DNA of 64,000 nt from Hypericum androsaemum (lineage: Eukaryota; Streptophyta; Magnoliopsida; Malpighiales; Hypericaceae). This document shows, one piece after another, positions 19,812 through 30,528 of the stretch. The notes under the pieces are model-generated. The model searched no databases. It worked only from the letters and a program-made list of their open reading frames with translations, and had not been told where the DNA came from. Numbering within the stretch: the first letter of the stretch is position 1; the number at the start of each line of letters is the position of its first letter. The stretch covers positions 6,790,121 to 6,854,120 of the forward strand of contig OZ023197.1 in the NCBI GenBank assembly GCA_963995505.1, written 5' to 3'. A program made the position numbers and the translations under genes.

Positions 19812-22800
19812 GGTCTTTGCAATTCCAAAATGTCCCATTAAGCCACCTCCATGTGCCTCCTGAATGAGTAATTCTCGCATCGAGCAATTAGGCACACAAA
19901 GTTTGTTTTCACGAAATAGGTAACCTTCATTACGAAAGAACTTACCAAATGCACTTCTTTCAGTTGATCTAAACAACTCGCCAAAATCAACATCATCAAC
20001 ATACGTCTCTTTAATGTGTTCAAAGCCAAGTAGTTTAGCATCAAGAGTTGAGATCAAGGCGTACCTTCGTGATAGTGCATCAGCCACTACATTTTCCTTA
20101 CCTTGCTTGTAGCGAATGACATAAGGAAATGTCTCAATGAATTCCACCCATCGTGCATGCCTCTTGTTCAGCTTGTGTTGCCCCTTTAAGTGCTTGAGTG
20201 ACTCATGATCAGTGTGAATCACGAACTCCTTTGGCCACAAGTAATGCTGCCATGTTTCCAGTGCTCGAACTAGTGCGTACAACTCCTTGTCATAGGTCGG
20301 GTAATTCAAGGTTGCACCACTTAGTTTCTCACTAAAGTATGCAATGGGTCTTCCTTCTTGCATAAGGACAGCTCCAATTCCTACACCAGAAGCATCACAC
20401 TCTATTTCAAAAGTCTTAGAGAAATTAGGTAAAGCTAACAAGGGTGCATTAGTCAACTTCCCTTTCAGTAGTTGGAAAGCCTGCTCTTGTGCTTCTCCCC
20501 AAGTAAAGCCCACGTTCTTCTTGATGACTTCAGTTATGGGTGCGGCTATGCTACTAAAGTCCTTCACAAATCTCCTATAAAAACTAGCTAGTCCATGAAA
20601 GCTCCTAACATTAGCAACACTTGTAGGGCTTGGCCATTCACGGATAGCTCGGATCTTTTCTTCATCAACCTGTATTCTGTTAGCTCCAACAACAAAACCC
20701 AAGAATACAAGCTTATCCGTACAAAAGGTGCACTTCTTCAAGTTAGCAAACAATTGTTCTTCTCTAAGTGCACCTAAGACAGATTTCAAATGTTCTAGAT
20801 GATCCTCCATGCTCTTGCTATAAATGAGTATATCATCAAAGTAAACAACTACAAATTTACCAATGAATGGACGTAGAACATGATTCATGAGTCGCATAAA
20901 CGTGCTAGGTGCGTTGGACAAACCAAATGGCATGACCATCCACTCATACAACCCATACTTAGTTTTGAAAGCAGTCTTCCACTCATCTCCTTCTTTCATC
21001 CTAATTTGATGATAACCACTCTTCAAATCAATCTTAGAAAACATGCAAGAACCATGCAACTCATCTAACATGTCATCTAAATGAGGGATAGGGTGACGAT
21101 ATTTTACCGTTATGTTGTTGACTGCTCGGCAATCAACACACATTCTCCATGTTTTATCCTTCTTGGGCACAAGTAGGACTGGAACAGCACATGGACTCAT
21201 GCTCTCTCTTACGTACCCTTTCTCCAACAGCTCGTTGACTTGCTTCTCAAGCTCCTTTGTCTCTTCAGGATTGCTTCTATATGCGGGACGGTTAGGTATG
21301 GTAGCTCCCGGGACAAAGTCTATTTGATGTTCAATCCCACGAATAGGTGGCAAACCAGGTGGTAGCTCGTCGGGAAAGACATCCTTGTAATCCTGCAAAA
21401 GAGACACAACCGTACTAGGTACATGTGGTTCAAGCTCGTTAGTGTTTAAAAGCGCCTCTCTATACCGAAGTAAGATCATAGGCTTCTTTTCAAAGCATGC
21501 TTGCTTAATATCATTTGTTCCCACATAGTAACTCTTTTTCCAACTCTCGGTTTTTCTTTCTTTGGCCGTTTTAATTTCTGTTTTTCCGGCTTCTTTTGTT
21601 TTCTCAATCTTTTCCTCTCCATTGGCCGTTTTTCTTATCTTTTTTTCGGCTTCTTCTCTCCTCTCATTCTTTTTCTTCTTGTCACGCTCTCTTTGCTCAT
21701 CACTTTCTTTTTGCAACTGACGTTGATCTTCACAAACTTGTGATGGTGACAAGGGTGCCAAGGTGATTACTCTCTTCTTAAGTATAAGTGAATACTTGTT
21801 GGTGTAGCCATCATGATGCACTTTCCTATCAAACTGCCACGGCCTTCCTAACAATAGGTGACCAGCTTGCATTGGTACAACATCACACAACACTTCATCC
21901 TCATAGTTGCCAATGCGGAATGCTACCAATACTTGCTTCATCACTCGTACTTCTCCACTATCATTCAGCCATTGTAGTTTGTAAGGCTTAGGGTGTTTTC
22001 CCGTGAGTAACCCTAACTTCTCCACCATAGTAGTGCTTGCAACATTAGCACAACTTCCTCCATCTATGATGACACTACACACCTTGTCTTTGACATAGCA
22101 CCTTGTGTGAAAAATATTTTCTCTTTGAGCCAAATCATTTTCTTCTTTTACTTGCACATTCAATGCTCTTCTAGACACAAGAGTAAGCCTCTCAGCAGCT
22201 TGGTACTCTTCCTCGGATACGTCCTCCAAAGAAGGCATGCTTTCATGCTCCGAATCCTCTTCTTCAGTTTCAATCTCTCCACTCTCCTTGATCACCATTG
22301 CTTGCTTGTTAGGGCATTGACTTGAGATGTGCCCTCTTCCTTGACACTTAAAGCACTTGATGTCACGGTTCCTAGCTGTAGTGACTTCCACTTTCCTTTG
22401 AGAATTAGCTTGAGAACTCTCGGATTTATGCTCTACTTTGGCTGCTTGTGGCTTGTCAAACTTCTTTTGGTAGTTTGGCTTCCAAGTAGAATTCGATGTA
22501 GCTTTTGTTCTCCCCTCTCCTCTCTTGAGTTACTTCTCAATTTTCGTTGCCATATGCACCATGTCCTCCAACTCCACATAGTGTTGCAACTCAACTTTGT
22601 CTTGAATTTCAGGATTGAGTTCATTCAAGAACCTTGCCATTGTAACTTCTCTATCTTCATCTATATCAGCTCTTATCATGGCCATCTCCATCTGTTTGAA
22701 ATACTCCTCCACACTCAAACTTCCTTGCCTCATTCCTTGTAACTTCTTATACAGCTCTCTATAGTAATGACTTGGAACAAATCTCTTCCTCATCACCACT

Positions 22801-23345
22801 TTCATGTCTTCCCAAGTAGCTATAGGGCGTTCTCTATTTCTCCTCCTGCTAGTCACAAGTTGATCCCACCAAGTTATAGCATAATCAGTGAATTCGGTGA
22901 TGGCAAGTTTTACCTTTTTTTCTTCGGAGCTATTGTGGCAATCAAACACAAACTCAATCTTCTTCTCCCACTCTAAGTATGCCTCCGGGTCAGAACGACC
23001 AGCAAAGGAAGGTATCTTCAGTTTGATACTTCCTATGTTGTCGTCTCTCCTTGGCCTTGCCTCCCTAGGTGGACGGTTTGTTCTTGCTCTCCTAAGACTC
23101 CTTGTAGAGCCTACGCCTTCTTCCGACTCAGAATCAGCTCCGCTCGATTCTCCAATAGGTACTCCTCTCCTACGCCTTTGGAGTTCGCCTCGCGTTTGGG
23201 GGTTGTCACGAGAATTCTCCACGGCATCCACGCGTAGTTGCAAAGGCTCCATCTGAGCTTGCACCATCCGCTCGAGCTTCCCGGCCAAGGCATCCACTAA
23301 TAACTTAAGGTCTATGTTTTCCATAGTTTGACCTTCATGCGACAT
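19811..23345 (-). pseudogene. A3 gag-pol, truncated in integrase, nonsense in gag
   Basis: Starts at the same ATG as other A copies ([14 protein letters not shown]). A TAA stop (complement of 22530-22532) replaces the CAA codon of KIEKQLKRG, cutting gag. Frame continues open after it: zinc knuckle, protease, complete RT with YFDD, RNase H and the first part of the integrase zinc finger ([15 protein letters not shown]), then the filler. The integrase core and 3' end are lost. RT is entire, so the RT deletion of A1 is not shared. Confidence 0.9.
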
Positions 23346-23982
23346 GTTTGCTGCAAGAAAAATTGGTTAGTAAAAAAAATATGGCCTCACAAGCTCACTC
23401 CCTTACGTGTATACTCTCAATGTATGGTGCACTCAAGTTCACTCGTGTTTTGCACTCAAATATTTGGCTTTTCTCTCTAAGGTACTCGCACACTCTTGCC
23501 TTTTTCCTCTCGTGATACTTGTATGTTCTTACTAAGGCTAGAACGGCCTTGCTTGAGCTCCACGCTTTAACAAACAGAATGTTAAAGTTCCTCTTTGGTC
23601 TTTCTTTTAGTCTGGCTCGTCCCCTTTCTTGATCAGCTGTTGCGCCTCCTTAGTTTGCTAGCTTCCCTCGGATTTGCTTCCTCTTTAGCTTGAGACTTCC
23701 AATTTAGCTTGCTTCCTCTTTAGCTTGCGGCTTCCTTTTTTTCTTTTTCTTTTCTTTCCTTTTTTTTTTCTTTTCTTTTCTTTTCTTTTCTTTTTTTTTT
23801 CTTTCTTTTCTTTTCTTTCTTTTCTTGCTTCACTCGTTTGTTTTCCTCTCTTTTCTCTCAAACAGCGAGGAGAGAAAACGAACCAACAAGAACAAAAAAA
23901 TAACAAGCAACAAAACGAACCAACAAGAACAAAAATAACAAGGATAATGAACTAAAGTAACAAGCTAAGCTCTGATACCAAC
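23346..23982 (-). other. A3 leader with primer site
   Basis: Same purine-rich leader as A1 with pure A/G stretch at about 23730-23825 and primer site complementary to 23969-23980. No gene. Confidence 0.8.
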
Positions 23983-24787
23983 TGATATGAATCTCCGCGG
24001 AAAAGATTCACAACTCGGACCGTTTGTTACTTTAGAATGGAACAGATCACAACTCACAAGAACTTACACGAACTAAGGCACGAATTTGTACCTCAACCCG
24101 CTGCAAGGGCTTCTGAACCTTGACCTAAGGTCGTATCACGCCACAAGAGGGGATGGAATATCCGCTTGATAAGTGAAGGATAAATTCTAGCCAAGACGAC
24201 TCACCAGCCTAAGCAAGAACAAACGAGTATCAAACTCTCAACTAGCCAATGCTAAGTATTTCCGAATTGTGTGTGTGCGTTTTATTGCTAGGAGTCCTCT
24301 TTATATAGGCTCCCAAAGTACCAAAATATTCCTAAACAAGCTAACTCCTTAAAAGGAATTCAAAGTCTGGCCAAAACTCTCTTTCCTATTCTAAGGAGAT
24401 TCTGGCCGAACTTATGCAACTAAACAAGGAATAATATAAGCAAATAATATCTAATAGAATAGCTACTAGTTGCACGTCCAAAACAATTAGATGCATGGCC
24501 TAAATAGGCTGATTCTTCTTGATTCTCCATGTGCGCATGCATCTAGAAGCTTTCGTGCATGTCAAGCTTCCCATTCAGCCTCCAAAACGTGCATGGGCCT
24601 CCCTTGGGTTTCTTGGACGTCCTTGGTCCTCCACGAACTTGCTTGAGCCCAAACTTCATGCATTAGTCCATTGAAATCAGATTGCAACTTCCTAGCTCTT
24701 GCTCTTGTCATTGGCCCAATTGGAACTTGAACTTGCTTCGAGTCTACAAGCTTGATAGTTGGTGCATCCGTAGGCTTGCTCACATCA
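23983..24787 (-). repeat. A3 5' LTR
   Basis: Complete 805-bp LTR on the minus strand. Its U3 end (plus-strand ...GCTCACATCA) is the right boundary of the composite and abuts A4 pol. Confidence 0.92.
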
Positions 24788-25330
24788 GTTTGCCTCATGT
24801 TGAGTTTGCTTATAATCGTTCTGTCCATTCAGCTACTCAATTCTCACCATTTGAGCTCGTTTATGGATTTAATCCTTTGTCTCCATTCGATTTATCACCT
24901 CTACCTTCGAGTGAGCATGTTAACTTAGATGGCAAGAAGAAAGCTGAATTTGTCAAGCAGTTACATGAGAAAGCTAGAATGAACATCGAGAAGCGCACGG
25001 AGCACTATGCGAAGCAAGCAAACAAAGGAAGGCACAAGGTTGTCTTTGAGCCGGGAGATTGGGTTTGGCTACATATGAGGAAGGAGCGTTTTCCTGTTCA
25101 AAGACGTTCAAAGTTGCTACCACGGGGAGATGGTCCATTCCAAGTGATAGAACGCATCAATGATAATGCCTACAAGCTAGACCTTCCGGGTGAGTATAAT
25201 ATAAGTGCTTCGTTTAACGTGGCTGACTTGAGTCCGTTTGATGTAGGTGATGATTTGAGGACAAATCCTTTTCAAGAGGAGGGGACTGATGTGAGCAAGC
25301 CTAAGGACGCACCTACTATCAAGCTTGTAG
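24788..25330 (+). pseudogene. A4 integrase 3' fragment
   Basis: Plus-strand A pol from [15 protein letters not shown] in integrase through the GPF motif to the LTR-encoded tail. A TAG after KLVD, inside the LTR part, shortens the tail compared with other copies. Everything upstream is missing, replaced by the A3 composite. Confidence 0.87.
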
Positions 25331-26091
25331 ACTAGAAGCACGTTCAAGTTCCAATTGGACCAATGACAAGAGCACGAGCTAGGAAGTTACAATCTGACTT
25401 CAATGGATTAATGCAAGACGTTTGGGCCCAAGCAAGTGCGTGGAGGACCAAGGACGTCCAAGAAGCCCAAGGGAGACCCATGCACGTTTTGGAAGCTAAA
25501 TGGGAAGCTTGACATGCACGTAAGCTTCTAGATGCATGCGCACATAGAGAATCAAGAAGAATCAGCCTATTTAGTCCGTGCATCTACTTGTTTTGGACGT
25601 GCAGCTAGCAGTTATTCTATTAGATATTATTTGCTTATATTATTCCTTATTTAGTTGAATAAGTTCGGCCAGAATCTCTTTAGAATAGGAAAGAGAGTTT
25701 TGACCAGCCTTAAACTCCTTATTTGGAGTTAGTTTCGTTTAGGAAAGTTGTAAGACTTATGGAGCCTATATAAAGAGGCGTCCCCCTTCAATAAACACAC
25801 AACAATTCGGAAAATACTTAGCATTGGCTAGCTGAGAGTTTTGATACTCGTTTGTTCTTGCTTAGGCTGGTGAGTCGTCTTGGCTAGAATTTATCTTTCA
25901 CTTATCAAGCGGATCATCCATCCCCGCTCGTGGCGTGATACGACCTAAGGTCAAGGTTCAGAAGCTCTTGCAGCGGGTTAAGGTTCAATTTCGTGCCTTA
26001 GTTCGTGTGAGTTCTTGTGAGTTGTGATCTGTTCCATTCTAAAGTAACAAACGGTCCGAGTTGTGAATCTTTTTAGCGGAGATTCATATCA
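25287..26091 (+). repeat. A4 LTR between pol end and leader
   Basis: 805-bp A LTR with PPT and pol on its left and primer site (26094-26105) on its right. It is therefore a shared LTR of a former tandem arrangement, not the end of one element. Confidence 0.9.
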
Positions 26092-26411
26092 GTTGGTATC
26101 AGAGCTTAGCTTGTTACTTTAGTTCATTATCCTTGTTATTTTTGTTCTTGTTGGTTCGTTTTGTTGCTTGTTATTTTTTTGTTCTTGTTGGTTCGTTTTC
26201 TCTCCTCGCTGTTTGAGAGAAAAGAGAGGAAAACAAACGAGTGAAGCAAGAAAAGAAAGAAAAGAAAAGAAAGAAAAAAAAAGAAAAGAAAAGAAAAGAA
26301 AAGAAAAAAAAAGGAAAGAAAAGAAAAAGAAAAAAAGGAAGCCGCAAGCTAAAGAGGAAGCAAGCTAAATTGGAAGTCTCAAGCTAAAGAGGAAGCAAAT
26401 CCGAGGGAAGC
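26092..26411 (+). other. A4 leader fragment
   Basis: Primer site 26094-26105, then the purine-rich A leader with AAAGA units (about 26248-26340). It diverges from other A leaders after GAGGGAAGC at 26411, where the polypyrimidine array begins. No gene. Confidence 0.85.
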
Positions 26412-29400
26412 AAAAATTCATTCCTTTTCTTGCCTTTTCTTTATATTGCCTTTGCCTTGCCTTTTCTTTCCTTTTCTTTCTTATCTTGTCTTTTCTAGCC
26501 TTTTCCTTGCCTTATCTTGCCTTTTCTTGCCTTATCTTGCCTTTTCTTGCCTTATCTTTCATTTTCTTGCCTTATCTTACCTTATCTTTCCCTTTCTTGC
26601 CTTTTCTTGCCTTTTAGTGCCTTTTCTTACCTTATCTTTCCCTTTCTTGCCTTTTCTTGCCTTTTAGTGCCTTTTCTTGACTTATCTTGCCTTTCTTTAT
26701 ATTTTCTTACCTTATCTTGCCTTTTCATGCCTGGTTATGCATTTTCTTGCCTTTTCCATGCCTTTCCTTGCCTTTTCTTGGATCCCTTTGCCTTATCTTG
26801 CCGTTTCGTTCCTTATCTTGCCTTTTCTTACCTTATCTTGCCATTTCATGCCTTTTTTTTTTGCCTCTTCTTGCCTTTTTAAGTATGGTCTTTTGCCTTT
26901 TCATGCCTTTTTTGCCTTATCTTGACTTTTCTTGCTTTATCATGCCTTTTCTTGCCTTATCTTATCTTTTCTTGCCTTAAAATACTTTTTCTTTACTTAT
27001 CATGCCTTTTCTTACCATATCTTGCTTTTTCTAGCCTTTTCTGGCCTTTTCTTGCCTTATCTTTCCTTTTCCTTCCTTTTCTTGGTTTTCTTGCCTTATC
27101 TTTCCTTTTCCTTCCTTTTCTTTCCTTATCTTGCCTTTTCATGCCTTATCTTGCCTTTGCCTTACCTTTTCTTTTCTTTCCTTTTCTTTCTTATCTTGCC
27201 TTTTCTAGCCTTTTCCTTGCCTTTTCTTTCCTTTTCTTGCCTTATCTTGCCTTTTCTTGCCTTATCTTGCCTTTTCTTGGCTTAACTTGCCTTTTATTTT
27301 CTTTTCTTTCCTTTTCATGCCTTTTCCCTGCTTTATCTAACCTTTTCTTTTCTTTTCTTTTCTTGCCTTTTCATACATTTTCTTGCCTTACCTTTCTTTT
27401 TCTTACCTTTTCATGCCTTTTCCATGTTTTATCTTACCTTTTCCTTTCTTGCCTTTTCTTGCCTTTTCCTTTTCTTGCCTTATCTTTCCTTTTCATGCCT
27501 TTTCCTTGCATTATCTTGCCTTTCCATGCCTTTTCGTGCCTCTTCTTGCCTCATCCTTCCTTTTCTTTCCTTTTCTGGCCTTCCCTCCCCTTTTCTTTTC
27601 TTATCTTGTCTTATCTTGCCTTTTCTTGCTTTATCTTGCCTTATCTTGCCTTTTCTTTGCCTTTTCTTTCCTTTTCTTACCTTATCTTGCCTTTTCCTTT
27701 CTTATCTTTCCTTTTCTTTAACTTTTTTCCCTTTCCTTGCCTTTTCTTGCCATATCTCGCCTTTTCTTCCATTTTCTTATATTTTATTGCCTTATCTATC
27801 CTTTTCATGCTTTATCTTGCCTTTTCTTGCCTTATTCATGCCTTTTCTTGCCTTATCTTACCTTTTCATTCCTTATCTTGCCTTTTCTTACATTATCTTG
27901 CATTTTCTTGTCTTTTCATGCCTATTCTTTCCTTTTCTTGGCTTTTCATGCCTTTTCCTTGCCTTTTCATACTTTTTCTTTCCTTTTCATGCCTTTTCCT
28001 TGCCATTTCTTTCCTCATCATTCTTTTTCTTGCCTTTTCCTTGCCTTTTCTTTCCTCATCATTCCTTTTCTTGCCTTTTCCTTGCCTTTTCTTTCCATAT
28101 CTTTCCTTTTCTTGAATCATCTTTTCTTTTCTTTCCTTTTCTTTATATTCCTTTCCTTTTCTTATCTTGCCTTTTCTTGAATCATCTTTCATTTTCTTTC
28201 CTCATCTTTCCTTTTCTTGCCTTTTCCTTCCTTATCTTGCCTTTTCTTGAATCACCTTTTCTTTTCTTTCCTTTTCTTGATATTCGTTGCGTTTTCTTAT
28301 CTTGCCTTTTCCTTGCCTTATCTTGCCTTTTCTTGCCTTATCTTGCCTTATCTTACTTTTTCTTGCCTTTTCCTTTTTTTTCTTTCATTTTCATGCCTTT
28401 TCTTGCTTTTTCTTTCCTTTTCCTTGCCTTTTCTTGCCATTTCTTTCCCTTTCTTGAATTTCTTAACTTTTCCTCGCCTTTTCTTGCCATTTCTTGTCCT
28501 TTCTTGCCTTTTCTTAACTTTTCCTTGCCTTTTCTTGCCATTTCTTTCCCTTTCTTGCCTTTTCTTAACTTTTCCTTGCCTTTTCTTGCCTTTTCTTGCC
28601 CTTTCTTGACTTTTCCTTGCCTTTTCTTGCCTTATCTAGCATTTTCTTGCTTTTCATGCCTTATCTTGCTTTTTCTTGCCTTTTCCTTGCTTTTTCTTTC
28701 CTTTTCTTGCCTTATCTTGCCTTTTCTTTCCTTTTCTTACCTTAGCATGCCTGTTCATGCCTTATCTTTCCTTTTTTTGCCTTTTTCATGCCTCTTCTTT
28801 CCTTTTCTTGCCTTTTCCTTGCCTTTTCTTGCCTTATCTTTCATTTCCTTTTCTTTCCTTATCTTGCCTTTTTCTTGTGCATTCTTTCCTTTTCTTGCTA
28901 CCTCTTTCCTTTTCTTTCCTTTTCATGCCTTTCCTTATCTTGCCTTGCCTTATCTTGCCTTTTCTTGCCTTTTACTTGTCTTTTCTTTCCTTTTCTTGTA
29001 TTATCTTGCCTTATCTTACCTTTACTTGCCATTTCTTGCCTTTTCAAGCATGTTCTTGCCTTATCTTTCCTTTTCATGCCTTTTCCATGCATTTTCTCGC
29101 CTTTTCTGGCCTTTTCTTGCCTTATCCTTGCCTTTTCTTGCCTTATCTTTCCTTTTCTAGCCTTATCTTTCCTTTTCTTGCCTTTTCATTCCTTTTCCTT
29201 GCCTTTTCTTCCCTTTTTTGCCTTATCTTTCCTTTGCTTGCCTTTTCTTTCATTTTCTTACCTTTTCTTGCCTTTTCATTCTTTTTCCCTGCCTTATCTT
29301 GCCTTTTCCCTGCATTTACTTTCCTTTTCTTGCCTTATCTTTCCTATTCTTGCCTTTCCTTGCCTTATTAGCCTTTTCTTATATTTTCTTGCCTTATCTT

Positions 29401-29894
29401 GCCTTTTCTTGCATTCCCTTGCCTTATCTTGCCGTTTCATTCCTTTTTTTGCCTTTTCTTTCCTTATCTTGCCTTTTCTTCCATTTTCATGCCTTTTTTA
29501 CATTTTCTTCCCTTTTCAATTCTTTTCTTGCCTATTCTTTCCTTATCTTTCCTTTTCTTGCCTTTTCTTTCCTTTTCTTGCCTTATCTTGCCTTTTCTTG
29601 CCTTTTCTTGCCTTATCTTGCCTTTTCTTCACTTATCATGCCTTTTCTTACATTATTTTGCTTTTTCTTGCCTTTCCAGGCCTTTTCTTGCCTTATCTTC
29701 CCTTTTCCTTCCTTTACTTGGCTTTTCATGTCTTTTCTTGCCTTTTCTTTCCTTATCTTGCCTTAACTTGCCTCATGTTTCTTCCTTTTCTTGCCTTATC
29801 TTGCCTTTTCATGCCTTATCTTGCCTTTGCCTTGCCTTTTCTTTCCTTTTCTTTCTTATCTTGCCTTTTCTAGCTTTTTCCTTGCCTTTTCTTT
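26412..29894. repeat. 3.5-kb polypyrimidine array, 10-bp degenerate unit
   Basis: Almost pure C/T on the plus strand with sparse G and A. It is built from units CCTTTTCTTG and CCTTATCTTG, with variants such as CCTTTTCATG, CCTTTTCTTT and CCATTTCTTG. There is no larger exact period by eye, though stretches such as 28430-28620 repeat a unit of about 40-70 bp. All three plus frames stay open for hundreds of codons because C/T-rich sequence rarely makes stops; I read these as non-coding. It is bounded by the A4 leader and by the C2 LTR. Confidence 0.92.
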
Positions 29895-30355
29895 TGATGT
29901 AGGACATCTTTATTTTATCACGTTTGAATAAGTGCGTTTGTGCACATCATACCCGGTTGTGTTGACCTTGGTTTGTTTTACGTATGCATGGCTGGATGTA
30001 ACGTGCGCATGCAGCCATTTGATGTGCGAAATAAATGCCTTTAAGGCATTAGTTAGCATTTGTGGCAGCTGGAAAGGATTTGTAACTGCCACCATCATTT
30101 GAAAGGTCATGCCTGGCCTATTTAAACTCGTTTTCCTCTGAATAAAGAAAATCAGATTTTAATCCCAAAACCCTCCGAGAGTTTAACTCCATTTGTGCAT
30201 GGATTTGCATATGTTGTGTTGGAACCTTTGCCCTTTGCTGGCTGCCTAAACCCTTAGGCCAATCTTTAATTGAATTCGGAAGGATTTGGCTGAAGGTTTA
30301 TCTTGTTGTTCAAATTTAGTTCCAGAGCTCATCCGCGTCGCTTCTAGCTACGTCA
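29895..30355 (+). repeat. C2 5' LTR
   Basis: 461 bp, TGATGTAG...CTACGTCA. TATTTAAA at 30119-30126 and AATAAA at 30141-30146. Its U3 differs from the C1 and C3 LTRs; the termini and primer site identify the family. Confidence 0.82.
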
Positions 30356-30357
30356 AG

Positions 30358-30369
30358 TGGTATCAGAGC
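30358..30369 (+). other. C2 primer-binding site
   Basis: TGGTATCAGAGC two bases after the LTR. Confidence 0.88.
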
Positions 30370-30528
30370 TTGAGTGAGATCCATCTCAGCTTCTACGTTG
30401 AGATTGAGTGCACGTTATCACCTGGTGAGCTGAGAGAGACCCCATCTACGAGCCGATCCACAAGACTTCGTGATCTCCTGATCCAAGTCTCCTTTAAACC
30501 ACCTAGCACCACCAAAAGCCGACGCACG

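Larger units (their letters stand above)
19410..24787. mobile_element. A3: inverted family A composite, U3 at both ends
   Basis: Left end: a plus-strand A LTR cut after 372 bp (19410-19781). Next a 30-bp filler, then a minus-strand A element truncated in integrase (19811-23345) with leader, primer site and complete 5' LTR (23983-24787). Both outer ends are U3 termini. Left flank ATGAC and right flank GTTTG do not match, so there is no visible target duplication. Confidence 0.85.

Noticed and set aside
19758..22391. Treating the 877-codon frame as a separate shorter gene
   Set aside because: It is the in-frame remainder of A3 gag-pol after a nonsense codon; its last residues come from the filler and LTR.
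19405..24792. Target duplication for the A3 composite
   Set aside because: Flanks ATGAC and GTTTG do not match in any register I tried.
26446..29902. Long Leu/Phe/Ser/Cys-rich reading frames (up to 578 codons) in the polypyrimidine array, looking like membrane proteins
   Set aside because: All three plus frames are open and give the same kind of residues because C/T-rich repeats seldom form stops. There is no conserved start, domain or codon-level constraint.
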